Positions 33,433 to 42,272 of a stretch of 64,000 bases of DNA are shown piece after piece. The notes under the pieces are model-generated. The model made no database searches. It was not told the origin of the DNA and was given only the letters and a program-made list of their open reading frames with translations. This DNA comes from Sphingobacteriaceae bacterium (GTDB lineage Bacteria; Bacteroidota; Bacteroidia; B-17B0; Aurantibacillaceae). The number at the start of each line of letters is the position of its first letter. The first letter of the stretch is position 1. The stretch covers positions 1,984,001-2,048,000 of the forward strand of contig NVQB01000001.1 in assembly GCA_002319075.1 (NCBI GenBank), given 5' to 3'. The position numbers and the translations under genes are program-made.

Positions 33433-36400
33433 TTATTCCACAATTATTTTCTTGAGGCTTTGTTTAGTGCCTGAAGTTATTTGAACGAAATAAATTCCGT
33501 TTGAAAGTTTAGAAATATTCAAAGCTGAAGTAGCAGTATAGTTCCTCTCTTCCATAACCACGGCTCCAAGAGCATTGATGATTTTTACGCCAACTGTAGT
33601 TTCACCTGGAAACGAAATACTTAATTCGGTAGTTGCAGGATTTGGATAAATCGTGTAAACCTCATTAAGATTTTTTTCTGATAAAGAAGTACATTCTGAA
33701 ACGCTTTGAGTAATTACTGTTTTAGCTGAACAATTTTGTGCGTTTGATCCGGTAATTGTATAAACAGTGGTTGCCATAGGATTAACAGAGATAGAAGAAC
33801 TTGTAGAACCAGTATTCCATTGGTAGCTTGAGCCACCAACTGCTGTTAAAACAACATTTTCTCCAGAACAAACAAGCGTAGAAGAACTGCTTGCAGTAAT
33901 AACCGGAACCGGATTTACGGTAACTGTTTTTGTTAATGTAGTTGAACAGCTATAAACGTTTGTGCCAGTTACAGCATAAGTTGCAGTAGTTGCTGGTGTT
34001 AAAGTGATAGCTGAACCCGTAGCACCTGTGCTCCATGAATATGAATTTGCACCAGTTCCAGTTAAAGTAGAAGTTTCTCCTATACAAAGAGTTTCCGGAA
34101 TAGCATAAAGATTAAGCGCTGGTAAAGGATTTACAACAAATTGTTTGACAAGCGTGCCTGAACAACTGTTGCTACCTACTCCGCTTAATGTATAAGAACC
34201 AGATGCAGAAGGCGTGTAAGTGATTACCGAGGTTGAAGCAGCAGAATTAAATGAATAAGTAAGCGCTCCTGAAACTGTTTGTGTGATGCTTCCACCCAAA
34301 CAAACCGCAGTTGGTCCGCTCACAGTTAATGTCGGCGTAGGGTTAACTGTTACCGATTGAATGATTGAATTGGCTGCGCAATTTGTTCCACCGGTAATAG
34401 CCACCGCATAATTTCCTGTTGAGTTAGCTAAAATTGTGTTTGAAGTAGCTGAAGCAATTGGCGTTCCGTTTTTTAACCACTGGTAAGTAACAGCAGTTGA
34501 AGCTGGCACGCTTAAAACCGGGGCACTGTTAGCACAAGCTCCAACTGTAGCACCAGCAACACTTAAAGAAGTAGAAAGCGGTGAAGTACAGCCAGGTATT
34601 CCCCAGATACTTAAAGTACTGCTTACCTCGTTTGCTGCGATAACAATGTGCTGACCATTAGGACTGTCTGTTTGTTTGATAAAGATAATTCCTTCAGCAC
34701 CAAGATCAGGACCGTTAGAAGGAAGGCTTCTGTTATTTACATACCTCACAAAAGTAGGAGCCGCCGGATTAGTAACATCATACACCATAACACCACCAAC
34801 ACGTTCTAAAGCTATAAAAGCATAAATATTAGATCCGATTACACCAATAGTTACACCTTCAGGTTCAGGGCCTTTATCATCGCTTCTGTCTTTTCTTGTG
34901 GCATTAGAGTTACTTGCATTAAATAAAACAGAGAAAGAGCTGGCAGCAGTGATTTGTTCTAAATCATCTTTGCTATCATACACCTGAACACCAGTGCTGG
35001 CATCCCAGATAGAAAAAGAACGGGAACCTAAAGAATAGATGGTATCAATATCACCATCGTTATCTGTATCTCCATTTTTATTTGTAACAGTTAATCTGCC
35101 TAATGCATAATTATTTTTTAATTCTGCGCCATAAGGGAATTTTGTTGGGTCAAGAGTTAAACCAGAAACACGTGATTCTTCTGAGAAACCACTGTAGGAA
35201 CGTGAATCGCCTTCGTTAGCAGAAATAATATAAGCATTACCTCCAACAGTGTAAGAAGCAATGGCATCTGGCATATAAAATCCTTTAACAGGAAAATTCG
35301 CAATATTTATTCCTTTCGTTACGTTCGAAGCATCGTAACCGTTATTAAGCAGATTATGATTTTTTGTTCCTAATGCTTTTAAGTAATTGATGGAGTTAGT
35401 TGAAAGATTGATTTCTACAAGCGCGTTATTCTCCTGTAAACCAACCCATGCTTTTGAATCATCAGGTGATACAGTAATATATTCCGGTTCAAAATCTTTT
35501 GCGGCATTAGCGTTTAATCCGAAGATACGGATGCTTTGAGCCCTTAAAGTGGCTTCTTGTCCATTATAAACAGTAAAAGTTACGTGAGCCACATTGGTTT
35601 GACTTAATGTTGAAACCCCACCAGAAATATCCACTATACTTATTGAACCATCAGGATCATTTGTATAAGCTGCGTTTGGTTCACCTTCATTAGCCGTTAA
35701 TACTTTTGTCCCTGCGTGATTAAACGTGATCATGTCGGGCATCATTCCTACTTTAACTTTGTTTTGGTAAACACCATTAATGTTGAAGAAAACAACGCTT
35801 CCTGAATCTTGAGGATTTGTATTTTCAATAGCGCAAGCCACAATGCCATTTTTTACAGCTACTGAATTAATGTTTCCATAAGTAGTAATAGGTACCGAGT
35901 ACAATAAAACCGGGCTGGAAGGATTTACAAAATTGATGATATCTAGTTTCCCACCAATACTGTTCGCGATAAACAAACGTTGTGAAGCTGGGTCGTGAGC
36001 CACAATTTCAGCAGAGTTTACTCCCGATGCTCCGTTTGAAAAACTTGACAGTAAATTCAATGATAAAGTGTTTGAAGCTTGTGGCGCAGTTTTGTCGTCG
36101 TCACCAATATAAAAAGCGAACTGACTGGTAGCTCCCGGATTTGCATTTTGTCCGTTAGCTAATCTTAATATAATATATTCTGAACTTTCAAGTGCAGCAT
36201 CGTTTGTTAAGCTTAAGGTAATAGCTGCTGTAGAACCCACCGTAGCGTTAGCAGCGAAAGTAGCCGTTCCGATAGTTAAACTGTAATCAGCGCCCGAAGC
36301 GCTTGATAGAGGAGAAGCAGTAACAGAAATTGCCGAAGAAAATGTGCTTGTTGTTGTTAATCTAACAATAACGTTTGCCAAACCTGCTGTTTCTACAACA

Positions 36401-37068
36401 GTGGTGTCATTCGTTACAAAAGAAATAACAGCAGGGGGTAAAGTGCTACCACCGGTTACTGTTACATCGTCAATTTTAATGTTAGACCCCGTTCCTGTTC
36501 TATCAAATTTCCATCTTATGTACAATGCAGCCTGATTACTTGCTCCTGCAGGAAGTGTTAAACCAGATCCTGAAACCAGACCCCAACTGCCAGCTGCAGG
36601 TTCTGTAAAAATGATATCCGTATAAGTGATATTATCTGTGCTCCATGCAAGTGTATAAGTTGCATTAGCACTATAGCTTGCAGATGATCTTCTCATCCCA
36701 AAAGAAAGTGTTACATTAGAGTAATTGGTCGTGCTTAACAATAAAACGGCTTCTGACGTTCCAATAGGGGATGACGTTTGTACGTTACCCGCTGTGTTTG
36801 TAAAAGTTACAGAGTTACCCTCCCCTAAATATGCATCCCCCGAAAAACCTGTGTAGCCCGAGCCCGGGTTGTTGATACTAATATTCATGGCTGCTCCGGT
36901 AAATGTCCAGCCTGTTGGATTAACATTGGCAATTGTTCCAAAAGTGGTTGAATACAAAGTTGTTTGAGCAAGCGCAGTATTTATAAAACCGCAGATTGTA
37001 AAAAACACAATCGCTGCCATGGCGAGTTTCGAAGTGAAGGAAGTTTTAGTTAGGTCTGTTTTTTTCAT
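33433..37068 (-). CDS. T9SS-secreted choice-of-anchor I protein
   Basis: The 1211-residue protein starts at the ATG at 37068 with a signal peptide (residues about 16-36, ending NTALAQ); the frame opens 13 codons earlier. It has an N-terminal jelly-roll-like domain (residues about 40-215) and a Calx-beta-like domain (about 217-330, TTSTFSSAISVTASPLS). These are followed by a large choice-of-anchor I beta-propeller (about 340-855, with AEIVAHDPASQRLFIAN, TANEGEPNAAY and GPEPEGVTIG) and about four Ig-like modules of the same family as in the purple acid phosphatase. The C terminus is a type A sorting domain. Choice-of-anchor I proteins are extracellular, some with phytase- or phosphatase-like propellers. 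Its activity is unknown. Confidence 0.88.
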   Translation of the reverse strand: MKKTDLTKTSFTSKLAMAAIVFFTICGFINTALAQTTLYSTTFGTIANVNPTGWTFTGAAMNISINNPGSGYTGFSGDAYLGEGNSVTFTNTAGNVQTSSPIGTSEAVLLLSTTNYSNVTLSFGMRRSSASYSANATYTLAWSTDNITYTDIIFTEPAAGSWGLVSGSGLTLPAGASNQAALYIRWKFDRTGTGSNIKIDDVTVTGGSTLPPAVISFVTNDTTVVETAGLANVIVRLTTTSTFSSAISVTASPLSSASGADYSLTIGTATFAANATVGSTAAITLSLTNDAALESSEYIILRLANGQNANPGATSQFAFYIGDDDKTAPQASNTLSLNLLSSFSNGASGVNSAEIVAHDPASQRLFIANSIGGKLDIINFVNPSSPVLLYSVPITTYGNINSVAVKNGIVACAIENTNPQDSGSVVFFNINGVYQNKVKVGMMPDMITFNHAGTKVLTANEGEPNAAYTNDPDGSISIVDISGGVSTLSQTNVAHVTFTVYNGQEATLRAQSIRIFGLNANAAKDFEPEYITVSPDDSKAWVGLQENNALVEINLSTNSINYLKALGTKNHNLLNNGYDASNVTKGINIANFPVKGFYMPDAIASYTVGGNAYIISANEGDSRSYSGFSEESRVSGLTLDPTKFPYGAELKNNYALGRLTVTNKNGDTDNDGDIDTIYSLGSRSFSIWDASTGVQVYDSKDDLEQITAASSFSVLFNASNSNATRKDRSDDKGPEPEGVTIGVIGSNIYAFIALERVGGVMVYDVTNPAAPTFVRYVNNRSLPSNGPDLGAEGIIFIKQTDSPNGQHIVIAANEVSSTLSIWGIPGCTSPLSTSLSVAGATVGACANSAPVLSVPASTAVTYQWLKNGTPIASATSNTILANSTGNYAVAITGGTNCAANSIIQSVTVNPTPTLTVSGPTAVCLGGSITQTVSGALTYSFNSAASTSVITYTPSASGSYTLSGVGSNSCSGTLVKQFVVNPLPALNLYAIPETLCIGETSTLTGTGANSYSWSTGATGSAITLTPATTATYAVTGTNVYSCSTTLTKTVTVNPVPVITASSSSTLVCSGENVVLTAVGGSSYQWNTGSTSSSISVNPMATTVYTITGSNAQNCSAKTVITQSVSECTSLSEKNLNEVYTIYPNPATTELSISFPGETTVGVKIINALGAVVMEERNYTATSALNISKLSNGIYFVQITSGTKQSLKKIIVE

Positions 37069-37250
37069 AGTTTGATTTAATTGTCTTATTAATGTGCAAA
37101 GAAGCAACTCTTCATTTAGGCTAAGATTTTTTTAAGATTACCGATCGGTAAAGTTTTATCCTCAAATGTTACCCAAGAGTTAGCACACCATCCGTTTTTG
37201 TTTATGATATATTTACATGCTCATGTTACAAATCACTGAAATTGGCCTTT

Positions 37251-37278
37251 TTTGACCAGTTTAATATTATTATCTTTG
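37251..37278 (+). promoter_or_regulatory. Putative promoter of the aldehyde dehydrogenase gene
   Basis: A TTTG at 37251-37254 and an exact tatctttg at 37271-37278 are separated by 16 nt. The boxes overlap the spurious upstream part of the reading frame, which supports the ATG at 37297 as the start. Confidence 0.5.
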
Positions 37279-37296
37279 GCGCTTAAATTAAATGGT

Positions 37297-38823
37297 ATGC
37301 AAAGCACATTAAAAGCCCTAGGTATTAAAGAAATAAATGATGGTTGCTCAACAGGACAAAACTGGTTCGCCGGTGGCGATCTTCTTGAGTCGTATAGTCC
37401 GGTAGACGGAAAATTAATTGCTAAAGTAAAAACGGCTACAAAAGAAGATTATCAAAAAGTAGTAAAAACCGCAGCTGAAGCTTTTACTTATTGGAGAACA
37501 ATTCCTGCACCAAAACGTGGAGAAATTGTGCGCCAGTTTGGCGATAAATTACGCGCGAAAAAAGCGGATCTCGGAAAATTGGTTTCTTATGAAATGGGAA
37601 AATCACTACAGGAAGGTTTGGGCGAAGTACAAGAGATGATAGACATTTGTGATTTTGCAGTAGGTCAAGCGCGCATGTTATACGGAACACAATTTCACAG
37701 TGAACGTCCGAAACACCGTATGATGGAACAATGGCATCCACTTGGAATTGTTGGAATTATTTCTGCTTTTAATTTTCCGGTGGCAGTGTGGAGCTGGAAT
37801 ACAGCTCTGGCGTGGATCTGTGGCGACGTTTGTATCTGGAAATCTTCTGAAAAAACGCCTTTGTGCGCAGTAGCTTGTCAGAATATCTGGAATGAAGTGG
37901 CTAAAGAAAATAAACTTCCGGAAGGAATTTCAAATATCATTAATGGTGATCATCAGATTGGAGCGCTTATGACAGAAGATACGCGCTTGCCTTTGATCTC
38001 TGCAACGGGTTCTACGCGTATGGGAAAAATTGTAGGAACTAAAGTGGCTGAACGTTTTGGAAAAAGTATTTTAGAGTTGGGTGGAAATAATGCCATCATC
38101 ATTACAGAAAACGCAGACCTTCACATGACCATCGTAGGCGCAGTTTTCGGAGCGGTGGGCACAGCAGGACAACGCTGTACTTCTACACGCCGTTTAATTA
38201 TTCATGAAAACGTTTACGATAAAGTAAAAGAAAGTCTGGTAAAAGCCTACGGACAATTAAAAATCGGCGATCCCCTGGATGAGAAAAATCATGTGGGTCC
38301 CTTGATCGATAAAGACGCCGTTAAAAATTACCAGAGCGCTTTAGAAAGCATCATTTCTGAAGGCGGTAAAATTATTGTAGAGGGTGGTGTATTAGAAGGA
38401 AAAGGCTACGAGAGCGGGTGTTATGTAAAACCTGCCATTGCAGAAGCTAAGAATGATATGGCAATTGTGCAACATGAAACATTTGCACCGATTTTATATC
38501 TGATAAAATACAAAACATTAGACGAAGCCATTGCCTATCAAAATGGTGTTCCGCAAGGTTTGTCAAGTGCTATCATGACAACCAATATGCGTGAAGCAGA
38601 ATTATTTTTAAGCGCAACGGGAAGTGATTGTGGTATTGCAAACGTTAACATTGGCACAAGCGGTGCTGAAATCGGTGGAGCGTTTGGCGGTGAAAAAGAA
38701 ACCGGTGGTGGTCGCGAAAGTGGCTCCGATGCCTGGAAAGCCTATATGCGCAGACAAACCAATACTTTGAACTGGGGTGACACTTTGCCTTTAGCACAAG
38801 GAATTAAATTTGACCTGGGCTAA
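37297..38823 (+). CDS. amaB: Alpha-aminoadipic semialdehyde dehydrogenase (ALDH7/antiquitin family)
   Basis: The 508-residue ALDH has the antiquitin-type C terminus GGGRESGSDAWKAYMRRQ, a catalytic cysteine C294 in GQRCTSTRR and the glutamate in LELGGNN. ALDH7 enzymes oxidise alpha-aminoadipate semialdehyde (lysine catabolism) with NAD and also detoxify other aldehydes. The open frame starts at a TTG at 37252, but the ATG at 37297 is the better start because a TATCTTTG box overlaps the earlier stretch. A terminator with a TTCG loop follows. Confidence 0.9.
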   Translation: MQSTLKALGIKEINDGCSTGQNWFAGGDLLESYSPVDGKLIAKVKTATKEDYQKVVKTAAEAFTYWRTIPAPKRGEIVRQFGDKLRAKKADLGKLVSYEMGKSLQEGLGEVQEMIDICDFAVGQARMLYGTQFHSERPKHRMMEQWHPLGIVGIISAFNFPVAVWSWNTALAWICGDVCIWKSSEKTPLCAVACQNIWNEVAKENKLPEGISNIINGDHQIGALMTEDTRLPLISATGSTRMGKIVGTKVAERFGKSILELGGNNAIIITENADLHMTIVGAVFGAVGTAGQRCTSTRRLIIHENVYDKVKESLVKAYGQLKIGDPLDEKNHVGPLIDKDAVKNYQSALESIISEGGKIIVEGGVLEGKGYESGCYVKPAIAEAKNDMAIVQHETFAPILYLIKYKTLDEAIAYQNGVPQGLSSAIMTTNMREAELFLSATGSDCGIANVNIGTSGAEIGGAFGGEKETGGGRESGSDAWKAYMRRQTNTLNWGDTLPLAQGIKFDLG

Positions 38824-38842
38824 TAAATCTCAACTCTACTAC

Positions 38843-38869
38843 AAGGGCAGCTTCGGTTGCCCTTTTTTT
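38843..38869 (+). terminator. Rho-independent terminator with TTCG tetraloop
   Basis: The stem aagggcagc (38843-38851) / gttgccctt (38856-38864) encloses ttcg and is followed by seven T residues. It terminates the ALDH7 gene. Confidence 0.9.
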
Positions 38870-38947
38870 ATAGATCTAAACTATTTAAGCGCTATCCCAT
38901 AAAATCTACTCTTTAAACATTAAGCGCTCCAAAAGCAAAGTTTAATC

Positions 38948-39051
38948 ATAAGGCGCTGCAAAGTAACGCCCGACAGCCAAAACAAGTTAATCACAAAAAC
39001 AGCTCTTACCATTTAGCATTTAATCTTGCATGTGATATATCGGCGCCTTAT
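38948..39051. repeat. 9-bp inverted repeat bounding a 104-bp intergenic stretch
   Basis: Bases ataaggcgc (38948-38956) and gcgccttat (39043-39051) are perfect reverse complements. The stretch between them carries no recognisable gene. The arms are too far apart for a terminator, so this may be a small non-autonomous element or chance. Confidence 0.3.
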
Positions 39052-39078
39052 AGCGAAAAAAAGTGCCAGTTAAGAGCT

Positions 39079-39086
39079 TATCTTTG
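39079..39086 (+). promoter_or_regulatory. Bacteroidota -7 box (tatctttg) upstream of a small ORF
   Basis: Exact TAnnTTTG match, 25 bases before the ATG at 39112; an aaggat sequence just before that ATG could serve as ribosome binding site. Confidence 0.45.
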
Positions 39087-39111
39087 ACTAAGAATCACTA
39101 AAATAAGGATC

Positions 39112-39258
39112 ATGAAAATCCGGAAAAGTTACATCTCACAAACAGGTAAGGAATTCGCAGTAATATCAGACAAAGGAATGTTGGTCGTTAAAGTTTCTTT
39201 AATTTTTTCCGGGCTTGTTTTCAGCGTATGCTGTGTTCAGCTTCTTTTCGCTTTTTAA
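39112..39258 (+). CDS. Small predicted membrane protein (48 residues)
   Basis: The reading frame ATG-TAA encodes 48 residues: a basic, polar N terminus (MKIRKSYISQTGKEF) and one hydrophobic helix (residues about 24-48, VVKVSLIFSGLVFSVCC...). It is preceded by a TATCTTTG box at 39079-39086 and an aaggat sequence. It resembles single-pass small membrane proteins. No family is recognised, so it may also be a chance frame; the promoter and the clean membrane helix favour a real gene. Confidence 0.45.
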   Translation: MKIRKSYISQTGKEFAVISDKGMLVVKVSLIFSGLVFSVCCVQLLFAF

Positions 39259-39347
39259 AATACATGAAAAAATATAGGGAATTCCAGGGAACGAATAAAT
39301 TGTTTGATCCTCAACTTCCGCATCGCCTCTTATAATACTACTTTAGC

Positions 39348-40610
39348 TCAATTCTTTTCCATTACTACGTTTTCTTCCTTAAACGGATTTCTCGGAATCC
39401 ACTCTGCCGGTTGTAGAAAAGAAATAAAGGGTTTTTGAATAATTCTTGAAATAGTGTTTTGTGGTTTTATATAACAGATCAGATTTTCTGCTTTTGCACC
39501 CACAGTTGTTTTAATCTCGGCAGCTGTTCGCCCCAGATTAATTTTTGTTTGTTTGTGCTTGATACCTTCGCTGATCATCAGGTATAAAATATTCTGATAA
39601 AGATCAAATTGATGGTTTAAGGAATAATCAAAACCTATGTAATGCGCCTCTAAAGAATTATCTTCCATTACAAAGCTACTCGCAAAAGCCACCAGAGCAC
39701 CTTCGTGAAAAAAACCTGTAACCGTAAAGGTTTCAGGATAAATAGCTTTTACACTTGAAAAATAATCTTCGGGTAATTTTATTAATTTGAATTTTGCATT
39801 GGCGAAAATCTCCCCATAAAGCCTGTACATTTCTTTCTCTTGCTTTTTTATTTCCTCCGCATTTAATTCGCGAATTTCTAACGAAGCGGCATTTTTAAAA
39901 ATAGACCTAGCACGGTTTCTGTATTTTTTTGAAAAAAGTTCAATGTATTCCGCAATAGAATGAATGTTTGAAGGAATATCCACAATCATATTAGGCTCCA
40001 CAAAAAACTGCGAATATTTCTCTGAAGCGAATAAAGAGTCGGGCTCTAAAGCTTTTTCGAAATCTTTTAGAAGAATAGCGGAAATCGTTCCTCTTAATTT
40101 TTCTTCTTTAGACACTAAGTCTGTGATCTCTAAAAGTAATTCGTTTGCCGTTTCTTCTTTTAATGTTTTAGAGAACCGAAATCCATATTCACCACTGTTT
40201 AAATTATTGCCACAAGTAAACAAGCGTAAAAGCACCTCGTTTTTATTTTTATCAATGTAACGCTCGAATAAATTCATCCTTTTGGATTTCAGATTCTCAA
40301 CCTGTTGATCCATGATGTCTCCAAAAACTTCTGCTTTAAAATCTGCGATCTGGAAATAAATAACGCCGCAAGGTTTTTTATGCTGGTAAACGATTGCGTA
40401 ACGGCAGGTTAGCTTAGTATGGCCGCTGCGTTCTACAATTTTTAAATACTCTTTTTCAAGAAAAGTCGTTTTTTTTAAAGTAATAGCTTCCCAATCCGCA
40501 ACAGGGATAACATCGGCGCTTTCCATCAAAGAAAACGAAAACTCCTCATTTATTTTCCGGAAAGGTAAAAAGCGTTTTTTTGAAGAAACCGGCTTGCAAA
40601 AGCTAAACAT
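39348..40610 (-). CDS. GNAT/FemAB-like acyltransferase superfamily protein
   Basis: The 420-residue protein lacks a signal peptide. Its C-terminal half has an acetyltransferase-like pattern (FFHEGALVAFASSFVM, EAHYIGFDYSLN, ILYLMISEGIKHKQTKINLGRT) as found in FemAB/Acetyltransf_6-like proteins, and the N-terminal half looks like a degenerate copy of the same fold. It may transfer an acyl or aminoacyl group to a cell envelope component or small molecule. The substrate is not evident, and the neighbours (ALDH7 and deoC genes) give no clue. Confidence 0.65.
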   Translation of the reverse strand: MFSFCKPVSSKKRFLPFRKINEEFSFSLMESADVIPVADWEAITLKKTTFLEKEYLKIVERSGHTKLTCRYAIVYQHKKPCGVIYFQIADFKAEVFGDIMDQQVENLKSKRMNLFERYIDKNKNEVLLRLFTCGNNLNSGEYGFRFSKTLKEETANELLLEITDLVSKEEKLRGTISAILLKDFEKALEPDSLFASEKYSQFFVEPNMIVDIPSNIHSIAEYIELFSKKYRNRARSIFKNAASLEIRELNAEEIKKQEKEMYRLYGEIFANAKFKLIKLPEDYFSSVKAIYPETFTVTGFFHEGALVAFASSFVMEDNSLEAHYIGFDYSLNHQFDLYQNILYLMISEGIKHKQTKINLGRTAAEIKTTVGAKAENLICYIKPQNTISRIIQKPFISFLQPAEWIPRNPFKEENVVMEKN

Positions 40611-40769
40611 AGTGGGTTAAATTTACTAATTATAATGCGGTAATTTAAAGGCCGGGTCTATTAAAAAAGTCTAAATAAACAACGCAATACTATACGAAAC
40701 CTGAGGGTTTTCAGATCTTGCAGGCTAATAAATCCTTTGCTATCGCCACTTGAAACTTGCAAAAAGAAG

Positions 40770-40777
40770 TATCTTTA
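40770..40777 (+). promoter_or_regulatory. Near-consensus -7 box of deoC (tatcttta)
   Basis: This is a TAnnTTTG variant ending 5 bases before the ATG at 40783, with a TTG 17 bases upstream of it (40750-40752). The transcript would be leaderless or nearly so. Confidence 0.4.
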
Positions 40778-40782
40778 ATTTA

Positions 40783-41679
40783 ATGAATCCTGATTTTAAA
40801 CAAACAATTGCTATTGATCAACTTGGCGTAGAAGAGCGGGTAGCACGCTTAAACACGCGCAGCTTAAAAAAAGAATCAAAAACGGCTGCTTTAAAGCTGG
40901 CCCTGAACATGATAGATCTTACTACCCTGGAAGGAAAAGATACCGAAGGAAAAATAAAGCAACTGTGTTACAAAGCCTTGCATCTTGCCGACGATCTTAC
41001 GGATGTTCCAACGGTTGCCGCAATTTGTGTTTATCCCAATCATGTTAAGACCGCCAAAACAGCATTATCGGGAAGTTCTGTAAAAGTGGCGTCTGTCGCA
41101 ACAGCTTTTCCCAGTGGCAACTCTAGCCTGGAAGTTAAACTCTCAGATACCAAATTTGCTGTTGAAGAAGGAGCAGATGAGATAGACATGGTGATAAGCC
41201 GCGGGCAATTTTTAAAAGGGAATTACAGTTTTGTTTTTGACGAAATTGCTGCGATCAAAGAAACCTGCGGAAAAGCCAGATTAAAAGTCATTTTAGAAAC
41301 AGGAGAACTTTCTACGTTAGAGAACGTCAGGAAAGCAAGCGACATCGCGATGTACGCCGGTGCCGACTTTATCAAAACTTCTACCGGGAAAATTCAACCG
41401 GCAGCAACCATGCCGGTAACCTTGATCATGCTGGAAGCGATAAAAGACTTTCATTACAAAACCAATAAAGTAATAGGAATGAAACCAGCCGGCGGAATTT
41501 CCACCGCAAAAAACGCACTCCAGTACCTGGTGATGGTAAATGAAACCCTGGGTGAAGCCTGGCTGACGAATGAGTATTTTAGATTTGGGGCCAGTGGTTT
41601 GGCCAATGATATTCTACTTCAGTTAGGGAAGGAGAAATATGGGGCTTATTATAGTAAGGATTATTTGAGTGTGGACTAG
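40783..41679 (+). CDS. deoC: Deoxyribose-phosphate aldolase
   Basis: The 298-residue TIM-barrel aldolase has the Schiff-base lysine K198 in DFIKTSTGK, the second lysine K234 in GMKPAGGI and the acidic D136 in EIDMV. It splits 2-deoxyribose-5-phosphate into glyceraldehyde-3-phosphate and acetaldehyde during deoxynucleoside breakdown. The frame opens at 40750, but the ATG at 40783 fits the family and the -7 box at 40770. An aldehyde dehydrogenase gene lies downstream after a broken GxxExxY gene, and it could oxidise the acetaldehyde formed. Confidence 0.92.
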   Translation: MNPDFKQTIAIDQLGVEERVARLNTRSLKKESKTAALKLALNMIDLTTLEGKDTEGKIKQLCYKALHLADDLTDVPTVAAICVYPNHVKTAKTALSGSSVKVASVATAFPSGNSSLEVKLSDTKFAVEEGADEIDMVISRGQFLKGNYSFVFDEIAAIKETCGKARLKVILETGELSTLENVRKASDIAMYAGADFIKTSTGKIQPAATMPVTLIMLEAIKDFHYKTNKVIGMKPAGGISTAKNALQYLVMVNETLGEAWLTNEYFRFGASGLANDILLQLGKEKYGAYYSKDYLSVD

Positions 41680-41693
41680 CTAAAATGACTCTG

Positions 41694-41720
41694 ACGCAGA
41701 TTTCGCTGATTACGCAGATA
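41694..41720 (+). repeat. 9-bp-phased repeat, forward orientation (acgcagatt type)
   Basis: Three adjacent 9-mers, acgcagatt / tcgctgatt / acgcagata, sit between deoC and the GxxExxY pseudogene. The same unit appears in reverse at 42241-42267 on the other side of the pseudogene. Confidence 0.7.
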
Positions 41721-41780
41721 ACTTCTAAACTAATACGCTAAAAATTTAACGCACATCTAACCAATAAATTAGACTAAAAG

Positions 41781-42181
41781 ATGGATTACACTATCGAAGA
41801 ATTTGAGGAAAATATACTGAGTGATTATACAACAGATTATGGCTCTGCTGAAATAAATGACTTGACTTACAGGATCATTGGCGCAGCCATGGAAGTTCAC
41901 AATGTTTTAGGCAAAGGATTCTCTGAAGCTCTTTATCAAGATTGTTTGTCTCTGGAACTAAGAAATAGAAAGATTAGCTTTGAGAAAGAAAAAAAATTCG
42001 AGATTGTATATAAAGGAGTGTAGATTTCCCATTACTATTTTGGTGATTTTATAGTTGAAAATAAAGTTGTACTGGAAATAAAAGCACATAGCTCTTTAAT
42101 GGACGATCATGCAAGATAGGATTACTTGTAAACTTTGGAGAAAATATTTTAAAATATAAACGAATCATTTTAAGTAAATAA
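41781..42181 (+). pseudogene. Broken GxxExxY-family PD-(D/E)XK nuclease-like gene
   Basis: The first 80 residues (from ATG 41781) show the GxxExxY motif in GKGFSEALYQD. A TAG at 42021-42023 interrupts the frame after VYKGV. The same frame continues with HYYFGDFIVENKVVLEIKAH, which holds the D...ExK catalytic signature of PD-(D/E)XK folds. After DDHA the homologous end (KIGLLVNFGENILKYKR) continues in another frame to the TAA at 42179-42181; the segment that normally links the two (about nine residues) is missing. One nonsense change and one small deletion therefore inactivate it. The family is thought to be nuclease-like, with unknown role. It sits between deoC and an aldehyde dehydrogenase gene. 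Confidence 0.85.
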
Positions 42182-42200
42182 AATTTCAGCTTTACAGGTC

Positions 42201-42267
42201 AATCTGCGAAATTTAATGCCGAAGGCATCTAGTTTTTTGAGACCAGCGTAATCTGTGCAATCTGCGT
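42201..42267 (-). repeat. 9-bp-phased repeats, reverse orientation
   Basis: On the minus strand, bases 42267-42241 read acgcagatt / gcacagatt / acgctggtc, and 42209-42201 read tcgcagatt. Between them lies a small hairpin atgcc-gaa-ggcat (42216-42228). These units are inverted relative to the tract at 41694-41720, so the pseudogene is framed by opposite copies. Confidence 0.65.
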
Positions 42268-42272
42268 AAAAT

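Noticed and set aside
37252-37296. 15-codon upstream extension of the ALDH7 gene
   Set aside because: It begins with TTG and overlaps the TATCTTTG box; the ATG at 37297 starts the typical N terminus.
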